From Perca fluviatilis (taxonomy: Eukaryota > Chordata > Actinopteri > Perciformes > Percidae), in the NCBI RefSeq assembly GCF_010015445.1, contig NC_053133.1:2169766-2233765 (forward strand): a stretch of 64,000 nt of DNA, in the 5' to 3' direction. Positions 23,471 to 35,190 of the stretch are shown here, piece by piece. Position 1 is the stretch's first letter, and every line of letters begins with the position of its first letter. Under the pieces are notes generated by a model, which was not told the origin of the DNA, did not search any database, and saw only the letters and a list, made by a program, of their open reading frames with translations. Position numbers and translations under genes: made by a program.

Positions 23471-24725
23471 AGGATGGCTGTGCGTATGTGGGGGGGAGTC
23501 AGGGGGGCAGTTGCCATGGCGATGAAGTGTTAGTACTTCAGCTGTAGAATGGTAACATCCTCCCTGGAGGACAGTGGCTTTCAGGCTTGTAATTGGGCAA
23601 CGTTTTCTCTAAGGAGTACAGACAACAACACATGACCCAAAAGGTTGCTATGACCTCATATTGAGGTCGAATCTGTTGTTTGTTGTTGTCAAGGAGGCAC
23701 GCAATCTGTATGTGCAGTCTAATCTGCGTGGAGCAGCATGGCATGGAGGATCACTGTACAGTAAACAGAGAGGGCTACATGCACAAAGAGTCAGTGTACA
23801 GTGAAAAAGAAGGTCTGAAGTCAGGGGATAACAGTGCACAAAATACCTTAGCTGGAAACCATGGCATGCTGCATCGACTGATCCAATGAGTTTTTGTTTT
23901 AAAAAGGTGAAAACTATTTTTTTTTTTAAACTTGCCCAAACAGAAGTATTCAGAACAAATAGAAAACAAGGCAACAGTAAACACTTTGTCCCCCATGAGT
24001 TATGCATTCTCTGTTTGGGCCACTAGCTATGAGTAGGACTCCCTTTGGCCAATCAGTGCAAATGAGAGGCAATTTTGGTAAACATCTGTATCCTGGGTAT
24101 CCATTTTTAACAGCTACTGTACATTACTGTCCAGGCTGCATGTTACCTGCTTGGTTTGTGTGCACTCCCTGGTTGGATCAGTGCACTTTGTACTGCAAAG
24201 GTCTCTATATAATTTAGGGAGATCATATTCCATCATATGCATTATGTTTAATTCATAAAACATACATATGTTGCATAATTCTATGTTATATGCTACAATG
24301 TATCTTGATGATTGACGAGTCTCAAATGAAGTTAAATCTGAAAACACTTTTGTCTTTAGCGTTGTGATTGGTGGAGAGCTTGGGATTTGCCTGTATGTAA
24401 AAGGTACAGCTTATAAATTGAACGGCCAAAGGGAAAACCACTTCATCCGACCTGAGATTTGAGATCCTGTACACAATTCATAGAATATTTCCCTTTGTTT
24501 TCAATTATTCATTTTATTTTTAAAAACAACGTACAGTATTGGACATAAATGTTACCATTTCATTCAGGCCTATGTAAAAGAGTTTGTTTAAAGCAATTTT
24601 TCATCCGCAGTCCCTTAAACATACAATACGTAAGTTTCTGCTGCTAGGGGTCAATCAAAACAAAGACTTTTTGATGACGTTGTGAAGTTGCGTTGGATCA
24701 TGGGAGTTGTTGTCGTCATTGTTAA
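23132..24725. other. non-coding, no gene recognised
   Basis: Contains a (GT)n microsatellite at 23437-23470 and, at 24610-24660, a short passage (ATACAATACGTAAGTTTCTG) that looks like the end of another repeat. No exon found. Confidence 0.5.
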
Positions 24726-25344
24726 AGCTCCATTGTGTAATTCTTTGAGTTGATTCTTAGCAAAAAAAAACATTGTTCTTTCACAAATATGTGCTCATTC
24801 ATGTGTAATTACTTCCACCAACTAATCAAAGTCTTCTCGTATGCGTAGAATCTGCCATTCAGAATCATTCAGAATACATACGAGCGAGTCGCTCAAATGA
24901 CGGCCGCCATGTTGCACCTCCATCTTTAAAATACACTAGCCAAAGAGGGACATAATCTCTGCCTTTCGCGCTTTTACACTCAGTGGCACCGTGACGAATG
25001 CCAGGGAGGGGGAGAAGATAACGGAGTCGCCAAGGAAGTTAACGAGAATTAAAACGACAACGCGACAGGCAACGCAACAAGACCAAAGTTAATATTGGAG
25101 TGGCTTTTCCAAGATGGAAAGAGCTCATAAGGTTTTTAAAAGGATTTTAAAAGGGACGCCGAAGTTGCCTGCTTTCTTCTCGACAGGTAATTCAGCCTAA
25201 GTTCTATAGTTTGTGCTACTTGCTTGGCTAACTGTAGGATGATTGTGCATAACGCTAGAACGCTAGAACTAGGAAAGTAATATTCAGTTGGTTGTCATAT
25301 ACAATTTCACCGCTAGATGGGTGAAATTCTTACACAATGGAGCT
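24726..25344. mobile_element. TTAA-target MITE, 619 bp
   Basis: The ends AGCTCCATTGTGTAA (24726) and inverted TTACACAATGGAGCT (25344) match over 15 bases, and both are flanked by TTAA (24722-24725 and 25345-25348). It contains no open frame of note; the inside is moderately CpG-rich (24890-25080). Confidence 0.85.
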
Positions 25345-25818
25345 TTAAACAACCACCACAGTCATCCTAATGAAGTAGTCGCAGTGTTTCCCACATAATG
25401 TCAATCTAACTATGAAGGCATGAATCTCTGTGTGTATGTGTGTCTCAGTCGGTCATTGGAATATCCTGAGAAATGTTCACACTTGACGGGTGTATATCTG
25501 GCTACTCAGCGCAGTGAATTTGGTGCAACTTGTAAACACGACACGTTCAACATTAATTAACCGTGAATAAAATTAAACCCGACTTGATCCGCCAGCACAA
25601 AAGACGTCGTACTGAAATCAGCCGCCAAGTCCTCTGCAGCAGGCTACCGGGACTATTTTGAAATGGATACCTCCGCTGTGTATTTCAAAATGTGTGAGTT
25701 TGTCATATTAACTTAAAACACTATTAATGTTACTGACGGGAAAATAACGTTACCTAAACTTACAATTTATGCTAATCAGGTTGCACAGAAAGAGCGCACA
25801 GATCAACTTGTTCTAAGG

Positions 25819-26649
25819 GGAAGCCCATTTACAGTGCAAACCTGCAGGACCACAGCGTATTCAGCAGGAACCACAGTGTACACAGCCAGTGTACTGTAGA
25901 AAGTAAGCAGCACGTTAGTCTGTGTCTACTACTGTTCAGGCACAGTATCAAAGGAAGTTTTTATAAATAACCACGTACTATATTTGCAGGGTGCTGCTTA
26001 CAGTCAAAACTTGACTGTAAAACAGCAATGGGTTTATTTCCCCAAAACTAATTTAGGGGTAAAAAAGCAACACTAAAGACTCCCCTCATATCATCGTTTG
26101 GTGAATTTTATTTTTAACTAATGGTCTGACAAAACTGCTGACACATTTAAATAGGACGTCATGCATCACAGCATATCACAATAAATATATGTGTGTCCAT
26201 CAGCTGAAAATAAAAGTCACCAAAATGATCAAGAGCGAGATGCTACATTTTTTCCAAAATTTCTTGTGTGGAGACAAACATTTTGCAGAGAACTCAACTG
26301 AATGTAAATGCAGGAGAAGTACAAACCAATTTCTAAATGAAGTCCCAGATCTGGTTGATTAAATTGTCTCTGTCATATATACATATACAACATGGTTTCT
26401 TACACAATGTGTCGAGTGGTGTGATATGTGTGGTGACAACAGATGCCCATTGTTTGTTCCTTAATCATCTCCTCTGAGGCTGAGCATCAAGTATCAGTAG
26501 TACATTATTTTAAAAGCAGTCCCATCCTGGAAAAGAAATGGCTCTGCCACGCTTACTCTACCATGAATGTGGCTTTTTCCTCCCTTCACTATGTTCCGCA
26601 TGAGATGGTTTCTATCACATACTGTGAAGCTGAACAAACCCAGCCTCCA
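25819..26649. repeat. duplicated segment, copy A
   Basis: Nearly identical over about 830 bases to 29412-30242. The most different part is the first 250 bases (small indels near 25895-25950); the last 600 are almost unchanged. The small shared open frame (MPIVCSLIISSEAEHQVSVV) is conserved only because the DNA is. Confidence 0.95.
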
Positions 26650-26829
26650 TTACAATAAAGGAACCGCAAGGGATCAGATGAATGAATGTGCGGTGTAACA
26701 CCGTGTGGAAGTCCCCACCAAGCTCTGCCTTTACCCAGCTCTGGACAACATGAGAGGAGTGGGCTGAGCTTTCACTGATGTCAAGCACAAAGTGGCTTAG
26801 AGGAAGGCATGGAAAGACTGTAATGGGAC

Positions 26830-27218
26830 TAGGGTTGGGCATCGAGAACCGATTCCTACTTGGAATTGTTTCAAAAATTACGATTCCATCGGAATCGTTT
26901 CTTTATTGGAATTGTTTGGAATCGTTTGGAGGATTTGGTTTAAAATCTGATAATGGGTTCCAAATTTAACATACGCAAGTTTGGGTTTCCGTAGCGGCCA
27001 GGTGCTTGTTGTGTTGCAGCCATGAAGCACAGTAAACGGTGCTCTAGTGTGGCTTTATTTTACATTGAAAAAGCCCCGTCTGCATTGAATCAAAATAAAA
27101 CTTTCCTCTTATTCGTGAAATAAGCATGTGACCCGTTTCAACTCCACCAAACCAGAATCGAAAGGAAGAATCAGAATTGGAATCAGAATCATTAATATCC
27201 AAACGATGCCCAACCCTA
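26830..27218. mobile_element. hAT MITE with perfect 8-bp target duplication
   Basis: The ends TAGGGTTGGGCATCG and inverted CGATGCCCAACCCTA are flanked on both sides by AATGGGAC (26822-26829 and 27219-27226). It is 389 bp, with internal GGAATCG-type repeats and no coding content. Confidence 0.95.
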
Positions 27219-27226
27219 AATGGGAC

Positions 27227-28276
27227 CTTCAAGTTATTCTAAAGAAATATTCAGCAGTATTGGCAAATCTTTAGACTGCAGTTTAAAGTTCAATCAATAG
27301 ATGAGTTTCCTGTATAAAATACATATTTTCTCAGTTTTAATGTACAGCAACAACAGCTGCTAGTGTCCACTGACCCTTCGCCACTAGTTCATTACCCACA
27401 GCCATTAGAGACCATGTCATCACAATCATCAGCAGGCTGTAGCCGGCCCAGAAGCCTCCAACAATCGATAGACAACTATTCTGAAGATATGAGTCACAGG
27501 GAAAGCATTTGGAAAGCGCTGATGTGAGGTTCTCTGCCTCTCAGTTGTAGGTTTTGTTGCCGTGTAACACCGAAGCGCTCCTCTCATAAACATGCACCAC
27601 AAAGAGACGCTTCCTACCGCACGCCGAACCAGTGCAAATCTGCTGTAAAGAAACATTTAACATATGAACACAGTGGAACGAGTCGGCAGCGTTCCAATGA
27701 GCAGTAGAATATGTTCACCTTTGCAGAGTTATCCACGCTCATCAGGATGGAAAAATAAGTACTGCAGGATTAATGTCAATTACCCAACTCCAACGTCAAT
27801 TATTCAACATGACTGCACTTATGTGGAGTCCCTTCTCAGCACCTCTGTGTCAGGATAAAGGGGGGGTTTCACACCTGGTTTGAAGCTGTGCTGCTGCCGT
27901 GACTCTTGGGTGTTGCGAACGCAGCAAGACATCACTTGCTGTTCCAAAACAGCCTTACGAACAGCTTAACCCTTGTGGTGACTTCGGGTCACATTGACCC
28001 GTTTTCAATTTTAGTTTTATATCAGAAAATATGGGACGTAGAAATAAGCGCTGAAAATGTAAAGAAGAAAAATGTAACAATTTAAAATGTTGGAAAAAGC
28101 AAAAACAAACTGTGAAAAAAGGCGTCAAAAACATTTTTTTCAAGGTTGACGGGAAGACAACACAAGGATTAACCCAAGAGTATGAAGGCAGACCACATTT
28201 TTTAGCATTTAGAAAAGGGTATCTCAAGAGTTCTATCTTATGTGCTCCTAAGGGGAGCAATTGGCATTTAGATTCC
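27227..28276. other. non-coding, no gene recognised
   Basis: No exon or clear repeat end. A T-rich/A-rich passage at 28000-28150 contains CCCTTGTGGTGACTTCGGGTC, which may be part of another repeat. Confidence 0.4.
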
Positions 28277-28280
28277 TTAA

Positions 28281-28861
28281 AAGGTCCAGTGTGTAGGAAT
28301 TTCTCCCATCTAGCGTTGAGATCATATATCGCAATCAACTCTCTCGCGCCACGCAGTTCAAAGTACGTATTACAGCTACGGTAGCCTTCACGCTTCAAAA
28401 AGCCGGTCTCTTGCTCTTTTCAATCTCCTTTTTCATTTTCTGGGCGAAGAAGAAGACTTCTGTTCCTGAAATTTGGATTTTGAATACGTGCGGTCCTCCA
28501 TGTTTCCTTCTTCAAACTTGCCGGGGCCAGGAAGCTACGCTACCCATTAGCAGCATTAGCAGCACCTGTAAGTTTATCATGGGACAGCGAAAACGTGAAA
28601 GGCGGAGCAGTATGTCCTGTATGTCCCTAACACACACAAAGGCGGAGCAGTATGTCCTGTATGTCCCTTACCAGCTAACATATTTCAAGATGGAGCATGA
28701 ATATGGAGCATCTACCCCAGTTCATGCAAATGTAAAATTTCAAGCCAAAAGGAATACTTGGAATTGACGGTGGTGGTAAATATTCATAAAAAAGGACAGG
28801 TTTGTGAAAGGGCAACACAGATTTTGATAATGAACAACTGAACACGTTACACACTGGGACT
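28281..28861. mobile_element. TTAA-target MITE, about 581 bp
   Basis: The left end TTAA then AAGGTCCAGTGTGTA and the right end TTACACACTGGGACT then TTAA are imperfect inverted repeats with TTAA on both sides (28277-28280, 28862-28865). A direct duplication of about 40 bp (AAAGGCGGAGCAGTATGTCC) lies at 28598-28672. Confidence 0.75.
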
Positions 28862-29349
28862 TTAAACACGACATTTAAATCTACAATATGTGTCTCTTGA
28901 ACTGACCAAATGTGAACTATTCACATCCTCCACTTTTTCCTCACACCTAACAACTATCACATCCTTATTTCTTCATCAGCCCTGTGGTGAATTTCCACAG
29001 GGAACGTGCCGTTGTGGCTGCTGAGGCACATTTGAAGTCTGGTCACACACACTCAGAGATGGGAAAAAAAAAAAACATGAATGATTTGCATCAAAGATAA
29101 CACCACCACAGGAAAGTGAGGACGGATGAAGTCTGTGTATTTCAAAATACAGACAGGTTTAAATTGCATGCTCATCATGGCCTCTATGAAAAATGTAGTA
29201 GCTTGAATATATTGTTTGTTTTTGTAGCTTATAACTTATTGTAGATTCGTTGCGAGGATATGGATTTTTTCATTCAAGGGAAACTAAACAAAGAAAAAAA
29301 AGCATGTGCATACTGGAATTGTTTTTTTTTTAGGTGTCCAATAGTTTCT

Positions 29350-30302
29350 GTATGAATACTATTTTACATATCCACATCAACTGAGCCAAAGATAATAGAT
29401 CCCATGCCCATGGAAGCCCATTTACAGTGCAAACCTGCAGGACCACAGCGTATTCAGCAGGAACCACAGTGTACACAGCCAGCGTACTATAGCAAGTAAG
29501 CAGCAGCTTCAGGTCTGTTTCTACAACACAGTATGTGTAAGTTTTTTATAAATAACCGCGTACTGTATTTGCAGGGTGCTGCTTAAATCATTGAGACAAA
29601 ACTTGACTGTAAAACAGCAATGGGTTTATTTCCCCAAAACTAATTTAGGGGTAAAAAAGCAACACTAAAGACTCCCCTCATATCATCGTTTGGTGAATTT
29701 TATTTTTAACTAATGGTCTGACAAAACTGCTGACACATTTAAATATGACGTCATGCATCACAGCATATACACAATAAATATATGTGTGTCCATCAGCTGA
29801 AAATAAAAGTCACCAAAATGATCAAGAGCGAGATGCTACATTTTTTCCAAAATTTCTTGTGTGGAGACAAACATTTTGCAGAGAACTCAACTGAATGTAA
29901 ATGCAGGAGAAGTACAAACCAATTTCTAAATGAAGTCCCAGATCTGGTTGATTAAATTGTCTCTGTCATATATACATATACAACATGGTTTCTTACACAA
30001 TGTGTCGAGTGGTGTGATATGTGTGGTGACAACAGATGCCCATTGTTTGTTCCTTAATCATCTCCTCTGAGGCTGAGCATCAAGTATCAGTAGTACATTA
30101 TTTTAAAAGCAGTCCCATCCTGGAAAAGAAATGGCTCTGCCACGCTTACTCTACCATGATTGTGGCTTTTTCCTCCCTTCACTATGTTCCGCATGAGATG
30201 GTTTCTATCACATACTGTGAAGCTGAACAAACCCAGCCTCCAGTATGAATACTATTTTACATATCCACATCAACTGAGCCAAAGATAATAGATCCCATGC
30301 CC
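29350..30302. repeat. 60-bp direct repeats bracketing copy B
   Basis: 29350-29409 equals 30243-30302 base for base, from GTATGAATACTATTTTACAT to GATCCCATGCCC. This is far longer than any transposon target duplication and points to a repair-based duplication. Confidence 0.95.
29412..30242. repeat. duplicated segment, copy B, flanked by 60-bp direct repeats
   Basis: Second copy of 25819-26649 in the same orientation, 3.6 kb away. It is bordered by two perfect 60-bp direct repeats, 29350-29409 and 30243-30302, which do not occur at copy A. Confidence 0.95.
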
Positions 30303-31075
30303 CCAAAAGCACCTACAGTCCATGTGTTATTTTGTTGCAGATTGCTTTTTCTGAAAACATCTGTCAAGACAACAGCAGCACGAGACATGAGACAAAGCGA
30401 GACGATGAACAGAAACTAAACTAATCCGATTTGTTAAAGTATTGTACTGGATGGCTGTGATTACACACGGTACGGCCCACCACAAGAATTGTTTCCCGGT
30501 TGCAGCTGCAGGGTTCAGATCCACAAATAACAGACTTCAGCAGTTCAAAACTACATAAGCTGTTGTTGTTGTTTTTAGGAAGCCTATTGAAAATTAGCCT
30601 TTTGGCTGAATCTGGCATTTTTAGTTTATTAATATGCACTGTACCTGTCAAATCAAATAAAAATAAAAGGTAAAGATGAAGATGTTTTGATCAGAAATTA
30701 ATCTGGTGGAAAATAAACCCATCTAAAGTCAGTCTCACACTGATAGCATCATGTTCTTAGGACTGATCTCTGAAAGGAAAAGTGATGTTTTCTGGCATTG
30801 TACCTGATTTCTGTTTATCAAATGTATCACACATGTTCTAACCTCAGCTGATGTAACATCTCTGCGCCACCATGGGACTATTACCGTGCATCAGCAAACA
30901 TCATTATTGAGGATAATTCTGGAAAAGAAAATGTCAACTGGAAGCCTACTGTACATCATCAGGATGCCATTTTCAAAGCTTTTATTAATTATTAAAAGTG
31001 GGCCTCAATAAAAGAAAAACAGAATGCATCGTTATATAGATTATCTTACAGAAGCTAAGCAAACAATGGTCTTAC
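30303..31075. other. kcnh2 intron adjoining exon 1
   Basis: No repeat end or second exon seen. The intron starts with GTAAGA at 31075. Confidence 0.5.
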
Positions 31076-31151
31076 TTTGACTGTCGAATTTCCTGATGAT
31101 GGTGTCCAGGAAGGTGTTCTGCGGAGCCACATGGCCCCTCCGGACCGGCAT
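31076..31151 (-). CDS. kcnh2: kcnh2 first coding exon (ERG-type voltage-gated K+ channel)
   Basis: The minus strand reads ATG and then [20 protein letters not shown] followed by KFDSQ, ending with A before donor GTAAGA. The coding part is exactly 76 bases (25 codons plus one base), which is where human KCNH2 exon 1 ends. This peptide is the N-terminal cap of the eag domain of ERG channels, the segment that, with the PAS fold, slows deactivation of the cardiac IKr current. FLD at residues 14-16 fits KCNH2 better than human KCNH7 (FLG) or KCNH6 (YLD). Residues 23-24 are Asp-Ser where human has Glu-Gly. The PAS-encoding exon 2 was not found. It is surely ERG type; the paralogue call also rests on the neighbouring sspo, also near KCNH2 in human. 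Confidence 0.88.
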
Positions 31152-31900
31152 CTTCGCTGCGGTAGCCCCTGAACTTTGAGAGACTTTGCAGGACTTTTAA
31201 TAATCTCACACCGAAGCTGTGTTTTCCAGTCCCCGCAGCCGAGCGCACGATGCTCACTGCGCTCACTGCATGGAGACTCAACACTGACAGGTTCAGTGGC
31301 AGTAATCCGGTGGCCAAAGTTTCCCCAAGTTGGTCAGAGAGACGGTAGATTCTCGTGGCTCTCCAGGAGAAAGTGAGGAGAGGAGAGAGTTCTGAAAAAG
31401 GAGGCGCGATGTACGCACGGCAGATCTGGGCCGTTTCCAGCCTCCAGTTTCCAGGTTAAGAGGAGCGAAGGTGTCTGTTTATGTCCCCCGAGGGGAGGGC
31501 CGCCTGTCAGGTGATATTTCCTCCTGGTCTCACACTCGGTGGAGCACAGCAGACCTCTCATCCTGCGCTACAGCCAGCTCCTGTGATGCAGACTGGGCGA
31601 GCTTCCCGACGAGCGTCGTTGGAGCCATAGTTGGGGCGCTGGGCTGCGCGTTTTTTATTTATTTATTTCTCATTCCACCTTCTCTCTCTTCCTCTAAATA
31701 TCTGCGTTTAACCGGAGGGAGAAGGAACACAATGGTGATTAACAATATGCAGCAGATCCGCAGCTTGAATCGTCCTTGATGTGTGTTTTTTGGAGGTGTT
31801 CTCTTTCCATACTCCTCCTCCTCGCTGTGCGCTCTGGCGGATGACTTCAGCTCCACCGGCGTCTAGCTGCGCCTCTTTTAACCCTTTGCTCATCGGAAAC
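31152..31900 (-). promoter_or_regulatory. kcnh2 5' UTR and promoter region, CpG-rich
   Basis: Upstream of the ATG the sequence becomes GC-rich with many CpG dinucleotides (for example around 31135-31260 and 31480-31640), in contrast to the AT-rich surroundings. This is what a CpG-island-like promoter looks like. No TATA box could be assigned with confidence; an A/T-rich stretch lies at 31652-31670. The transcription start cannot be placed from sequence alone. Confidence 0.5.
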
Positions 31901-33290
31901 TGCTCACACTTGTGAAGGATGAAGAAGTAGATGCGCTCCCAGCTACCCAAATAAAATTAAAAAAAACAACTTCGTATTACACCCGATGTTCCCAAAGTGG
32001 GGCCATGGGTACTCTTGTGTGCTATGGGCCCCAGTAGAATGTTATTATAAATTATTCATGTGTTAAAATGGGGGGATGACACACAGGCAGGGTAAGCCCA
32101 GCTACTTAAGCATTTATGATGCAGCTGGTATCAGATAAAAGAGGAACGTGCTCTGTGTGTTGCACCCATAGAGTCTCTGGTTACACCGCAGCTTTATCAC
32201 ACACCTGCTCTGAAAGGCTGCGGCCAAACGGCTGCTGGTGACAGGTGTTCGGCTTTAGGCTGTAGTACTGTCCTGCTGTATGGGAGGGACTCATTTGAGA
32301 GTGAGACATAAACACACGTGCGGCTGTCTGGTCCCTTTGTATGTGTTTCCCCACTAAGGGACATTTAGGCCACCTGAGGTAAATTGTCTCTTTTTATGGT
32401 GAAGAAGTGGGGCTGCTCCTGAATCAGTGACAGAGTCATGTGAATGTGCCGAGGAACTGCACTTCTGATGCTGCTGCTTCTTCTTTGTGTCTCAGGGTTG
32501 GATGGGGATTCCCCACTCAGGCTGCTCAGCTACGTGACGTCACATCGCCGGGGTTCCCCCCCCCTGCCGTCATGCTTGGGATGATGCCTTTACGTACTGT
32601 CGGATATTGTGTGGTAGGCTGAAGAGAACACGAATTATTGACCAGTTCTATTTAGTCAGTGTTTTATATGGTTATCTTTGAATGTGTGCATAGGACTGTA
32701 ATGTGTAGTCTTTGTGTAAGGAATGTACTGAAGTTAAGCTGAGAGTTTGGCCATGTGGTTTCTGCAACTACAAAACATAGTCAGCCTAATTACAGGGACA
32801 TTACACTTGATTGTACAAATTATCCAACTAAATCCACATCATTTATGTATACACACACACACACACACATCTCACAAAATACTGAAATGTCATCAAATGT
32901 ATACAAATCCATCCATCAAAATGACTTAGATGATTGGCTTTCAATGAGGTCATAGTGTTTTTCTTTTTCTTAATGTTGCAGAATGCTGAGATTATATAAA
33001 TTCTCTACACACTGGCTTCACATTGGGATGCCTTTTGAATTTTGTTTGATTTGTGGAAATATTTGAGTGGGTCCATTGTTACATTATGAGTTCAGGGAGC
33101 AGAGACCGTGGAATTATTGTCACCATTTCATGATTAAAATAATGTAGTTCATATACTGATTTCCAGGCTCCCTGTAGGCTTCTCCCTACTTTGAAAGTGC
33201 TTAATTGTGCCGATCCACGTGTCTGGTAGAAACCTTACCAAATCAAATACTATAGATGATACTATAGATACTATAGACACTATAGATTGA
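31901..33290. other. upstream of kcnh2, non-coding
   Basis: No exon recognised. Small (CA)n at 32849-32870 and a run of ACTATAGAT-like words at 33250-33288. Confidence 0.45.
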
Positions 33291-33640
33291 TGCGCGCAGA
33301 TGATCTGGTGATTCTTTGTCCATATAGTGCTGGCCTTCAGTAGTTACTAAGGGTTAGCTCCCAATATGGCTCAGACTTTGACATTAAGTACAATTCTAAG
33401 AAGAGTAATATTATGATTGCTAGAAGCAGGGAGGACAATAAACTGTCATTTCCTGCTTTCTCTCTGTCTGGTACTGTCCTTAAAGTGTGTGATGAGGTCT
33501 AATACTTAGGACACTATATAACTGATGACCTGTCTGATGATAGGGACATTCACAGACAGTACTGTATGACGTATGCACACACTAATATGCTGAATTGCAA
33601 ATTTAGTATGTGTTCACTGTCTGTGAAGACCACGCTTTTT
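33291..33640 (+). pseudogene. LINE reverse-transcriptase fragment
   Basis: Reading from 33296 in one frame gives ADDLVILCPYSAGLQ, then QYGSDFDIKYNSKKSNIMIA, then SFPAFSLSGTVLKVCDEV, YLGHYITDDLSDDRDIHRQ and further open sequence to about 33640. ADDL is the catalytic Asp-Asp box of non-LTR reverse transcriptases, and the KYLG-type box follows at the expected distance. Two in-frame stops (33338 region, TAG; 33502 region, TAA) interrupt an otherwise intact frame. Only the C-terminal palm and thumb region is present, with neither 5' nor 3' end of the element. The clade is not decided; it resembles common fish Rex/L2-like elements. Confidence 0.8.
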
Positions 33641-34500
33641 GCACCCCAATGTATACTGCCCACTTGTGGCGGTGCTATAAAAAAAAGCAGTATGCAGAAA
33701 CTTAGCCTCCATCAATTTATGTAGATATGTATATATGGAACTCATTTAATACATTAGTAAATACACAAAAAAGCAGTAAGTGAGACAGTTTTTTTTTTAA
33801 CTTTTATTCAGGAATTAGATATACATATTATAGGAATCCAAAAGTTGCTGTGATGATGTATGAAAAGATGTGTGCTACAGGCAGATTTTTTCTTTTTCTG
33901 ACTACACTTGAAGGCAGCAGCAGACAGCTGTCCCTCTGCATGTCCAACAACATCATGCTTTCTCAGAGTTTTCCCTTTAAATCCATCAGAACTTGAGTGT
34001 TTTTGTATCCATCTCAGGGATGTAATAAGCCTTGCCTGAGTAATAGATGCGGGCCTAAAGCAACACTGCTGCTCGCTGGATGCATTTATCAAAATGACCT
34101 GCACAGCAGCATAAATGCATTCATTTTTCCAGCGATCAGTGCTTTAATGATTGGTCAGACATGATGAATTGCAGCCTTGCAGTGGAACAAGGCCTGAGAA
34201 GCCATCTATCAAAATGTGACATTTTGGTATGAATTAAAAAAAAAAAATGCATCAGTTCCTGCTCTTATTACATCCAGCAGTATTTACTACAGCAGCTGAA
34301 AGCCAGAGGAAGCTTGCTGGTCAGCCTTCCTCTCTCAACTCCCTTATTTAGTCAGGAAAGGAGAGAGGGTGGAGGAGACAAGGAGGGGAGGAGGTGAGGG
34401 GAAGAAGGAAGAGAAAAAGGCAGACAGTTTCTTGTCATAGATAAGACAGATCCCAGCCTGGCCAACTCTTTTTCTATTTACACACACACACGCGCGCATG

Positions 34501-34594
<94 letters not shown>

Positions 34595-35190
34595 GACAAT
34601 TATGGAGGATTTCTTAATGTGTTTTACCTTGCACAATAATTAAAACATGTCTGAATAAAGGAAGTGAAAAAGCTCCAGGCTTCACTTTGACACATCCAAT
34701 AAAAGTATACAAACATATAATATACAAACAGTTTAGCAGCAAATTAAACTCTATCACTGTATATATAGCATTTCCAGGGAAACATTTGAATCAATATTTA
34801 CAACTTAATTTTTTCTGAACTAATATAAATCATAGAACATGACCACACCTTCATCTATAGAAAAAAAAAAAAAAAAAATTAATTTACGGCTGATTTATAT
34901 CTGGTTCTCAGGGCTCGAACCTTAAGTGTGGATGTTGGCTCTTATGGAAGGATGCTTGTGTCAAGGCCAGTGTCGTGAATATGTTACATTCTATTCTGTA
35001 AAAACTCTGAACAAAGCCTTTCTCATCTGTTTTAATTGCTATCATAAATTTGTGTCATCATATGTTAAACTGTTTTCCTTCCTAAATATGGATCTGTGTG
35101 GACCAACCTTGTATCAGTAGCGGTTCTACACGGAGGCCTAGGGAGGCCCGTGCCTCTGTAGACATGTCCCTGGCCACCACTTTTTGTTTG
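33641..35190. other. non-coding with a long CA microsatellite
   Basis: No exon found. The (CA)n tract at 34480-34592 is the longest dinucleotide run in the window. An A run lies at 34861-34878. The start of an interspersed repeat may lie at 35115-35190 (GAGGCCTAGGGAGGCC). Confidence 0.5.
34480..34592. repeat. (CA)n microsatellite, about 110 bp
   Basis: CA repeats with a short CG-containing interruption near 34490-34510, then about 80 bases uninterrupted. Confidence 0.97.

Larger units (their letters stand above)
1..31075 (-). other. probable kcnh2 intron 1 (partial)
   Basis: The kcnh2 exon 1 donor is at 31075-31074 and no PAS-coding exon was found further left, so this whole stretch is best read as intron 1, running beyond the window. 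The CACTR-ended element with its own plus-strand gene (13205-16841) would then be nested in the intron in the opposite orientation. A misjoin in the assembly would give the same picture. Confidence 0.5.

Noticed and set aside
26443..26658. Conserved small open frame starting MPIVCSLII, also present at 30036-30248
   Set aside because: The similarity is explained by near-identity of the duplicated DNA over 831 bp, including outside the frame. There is no sign of coding constraint.
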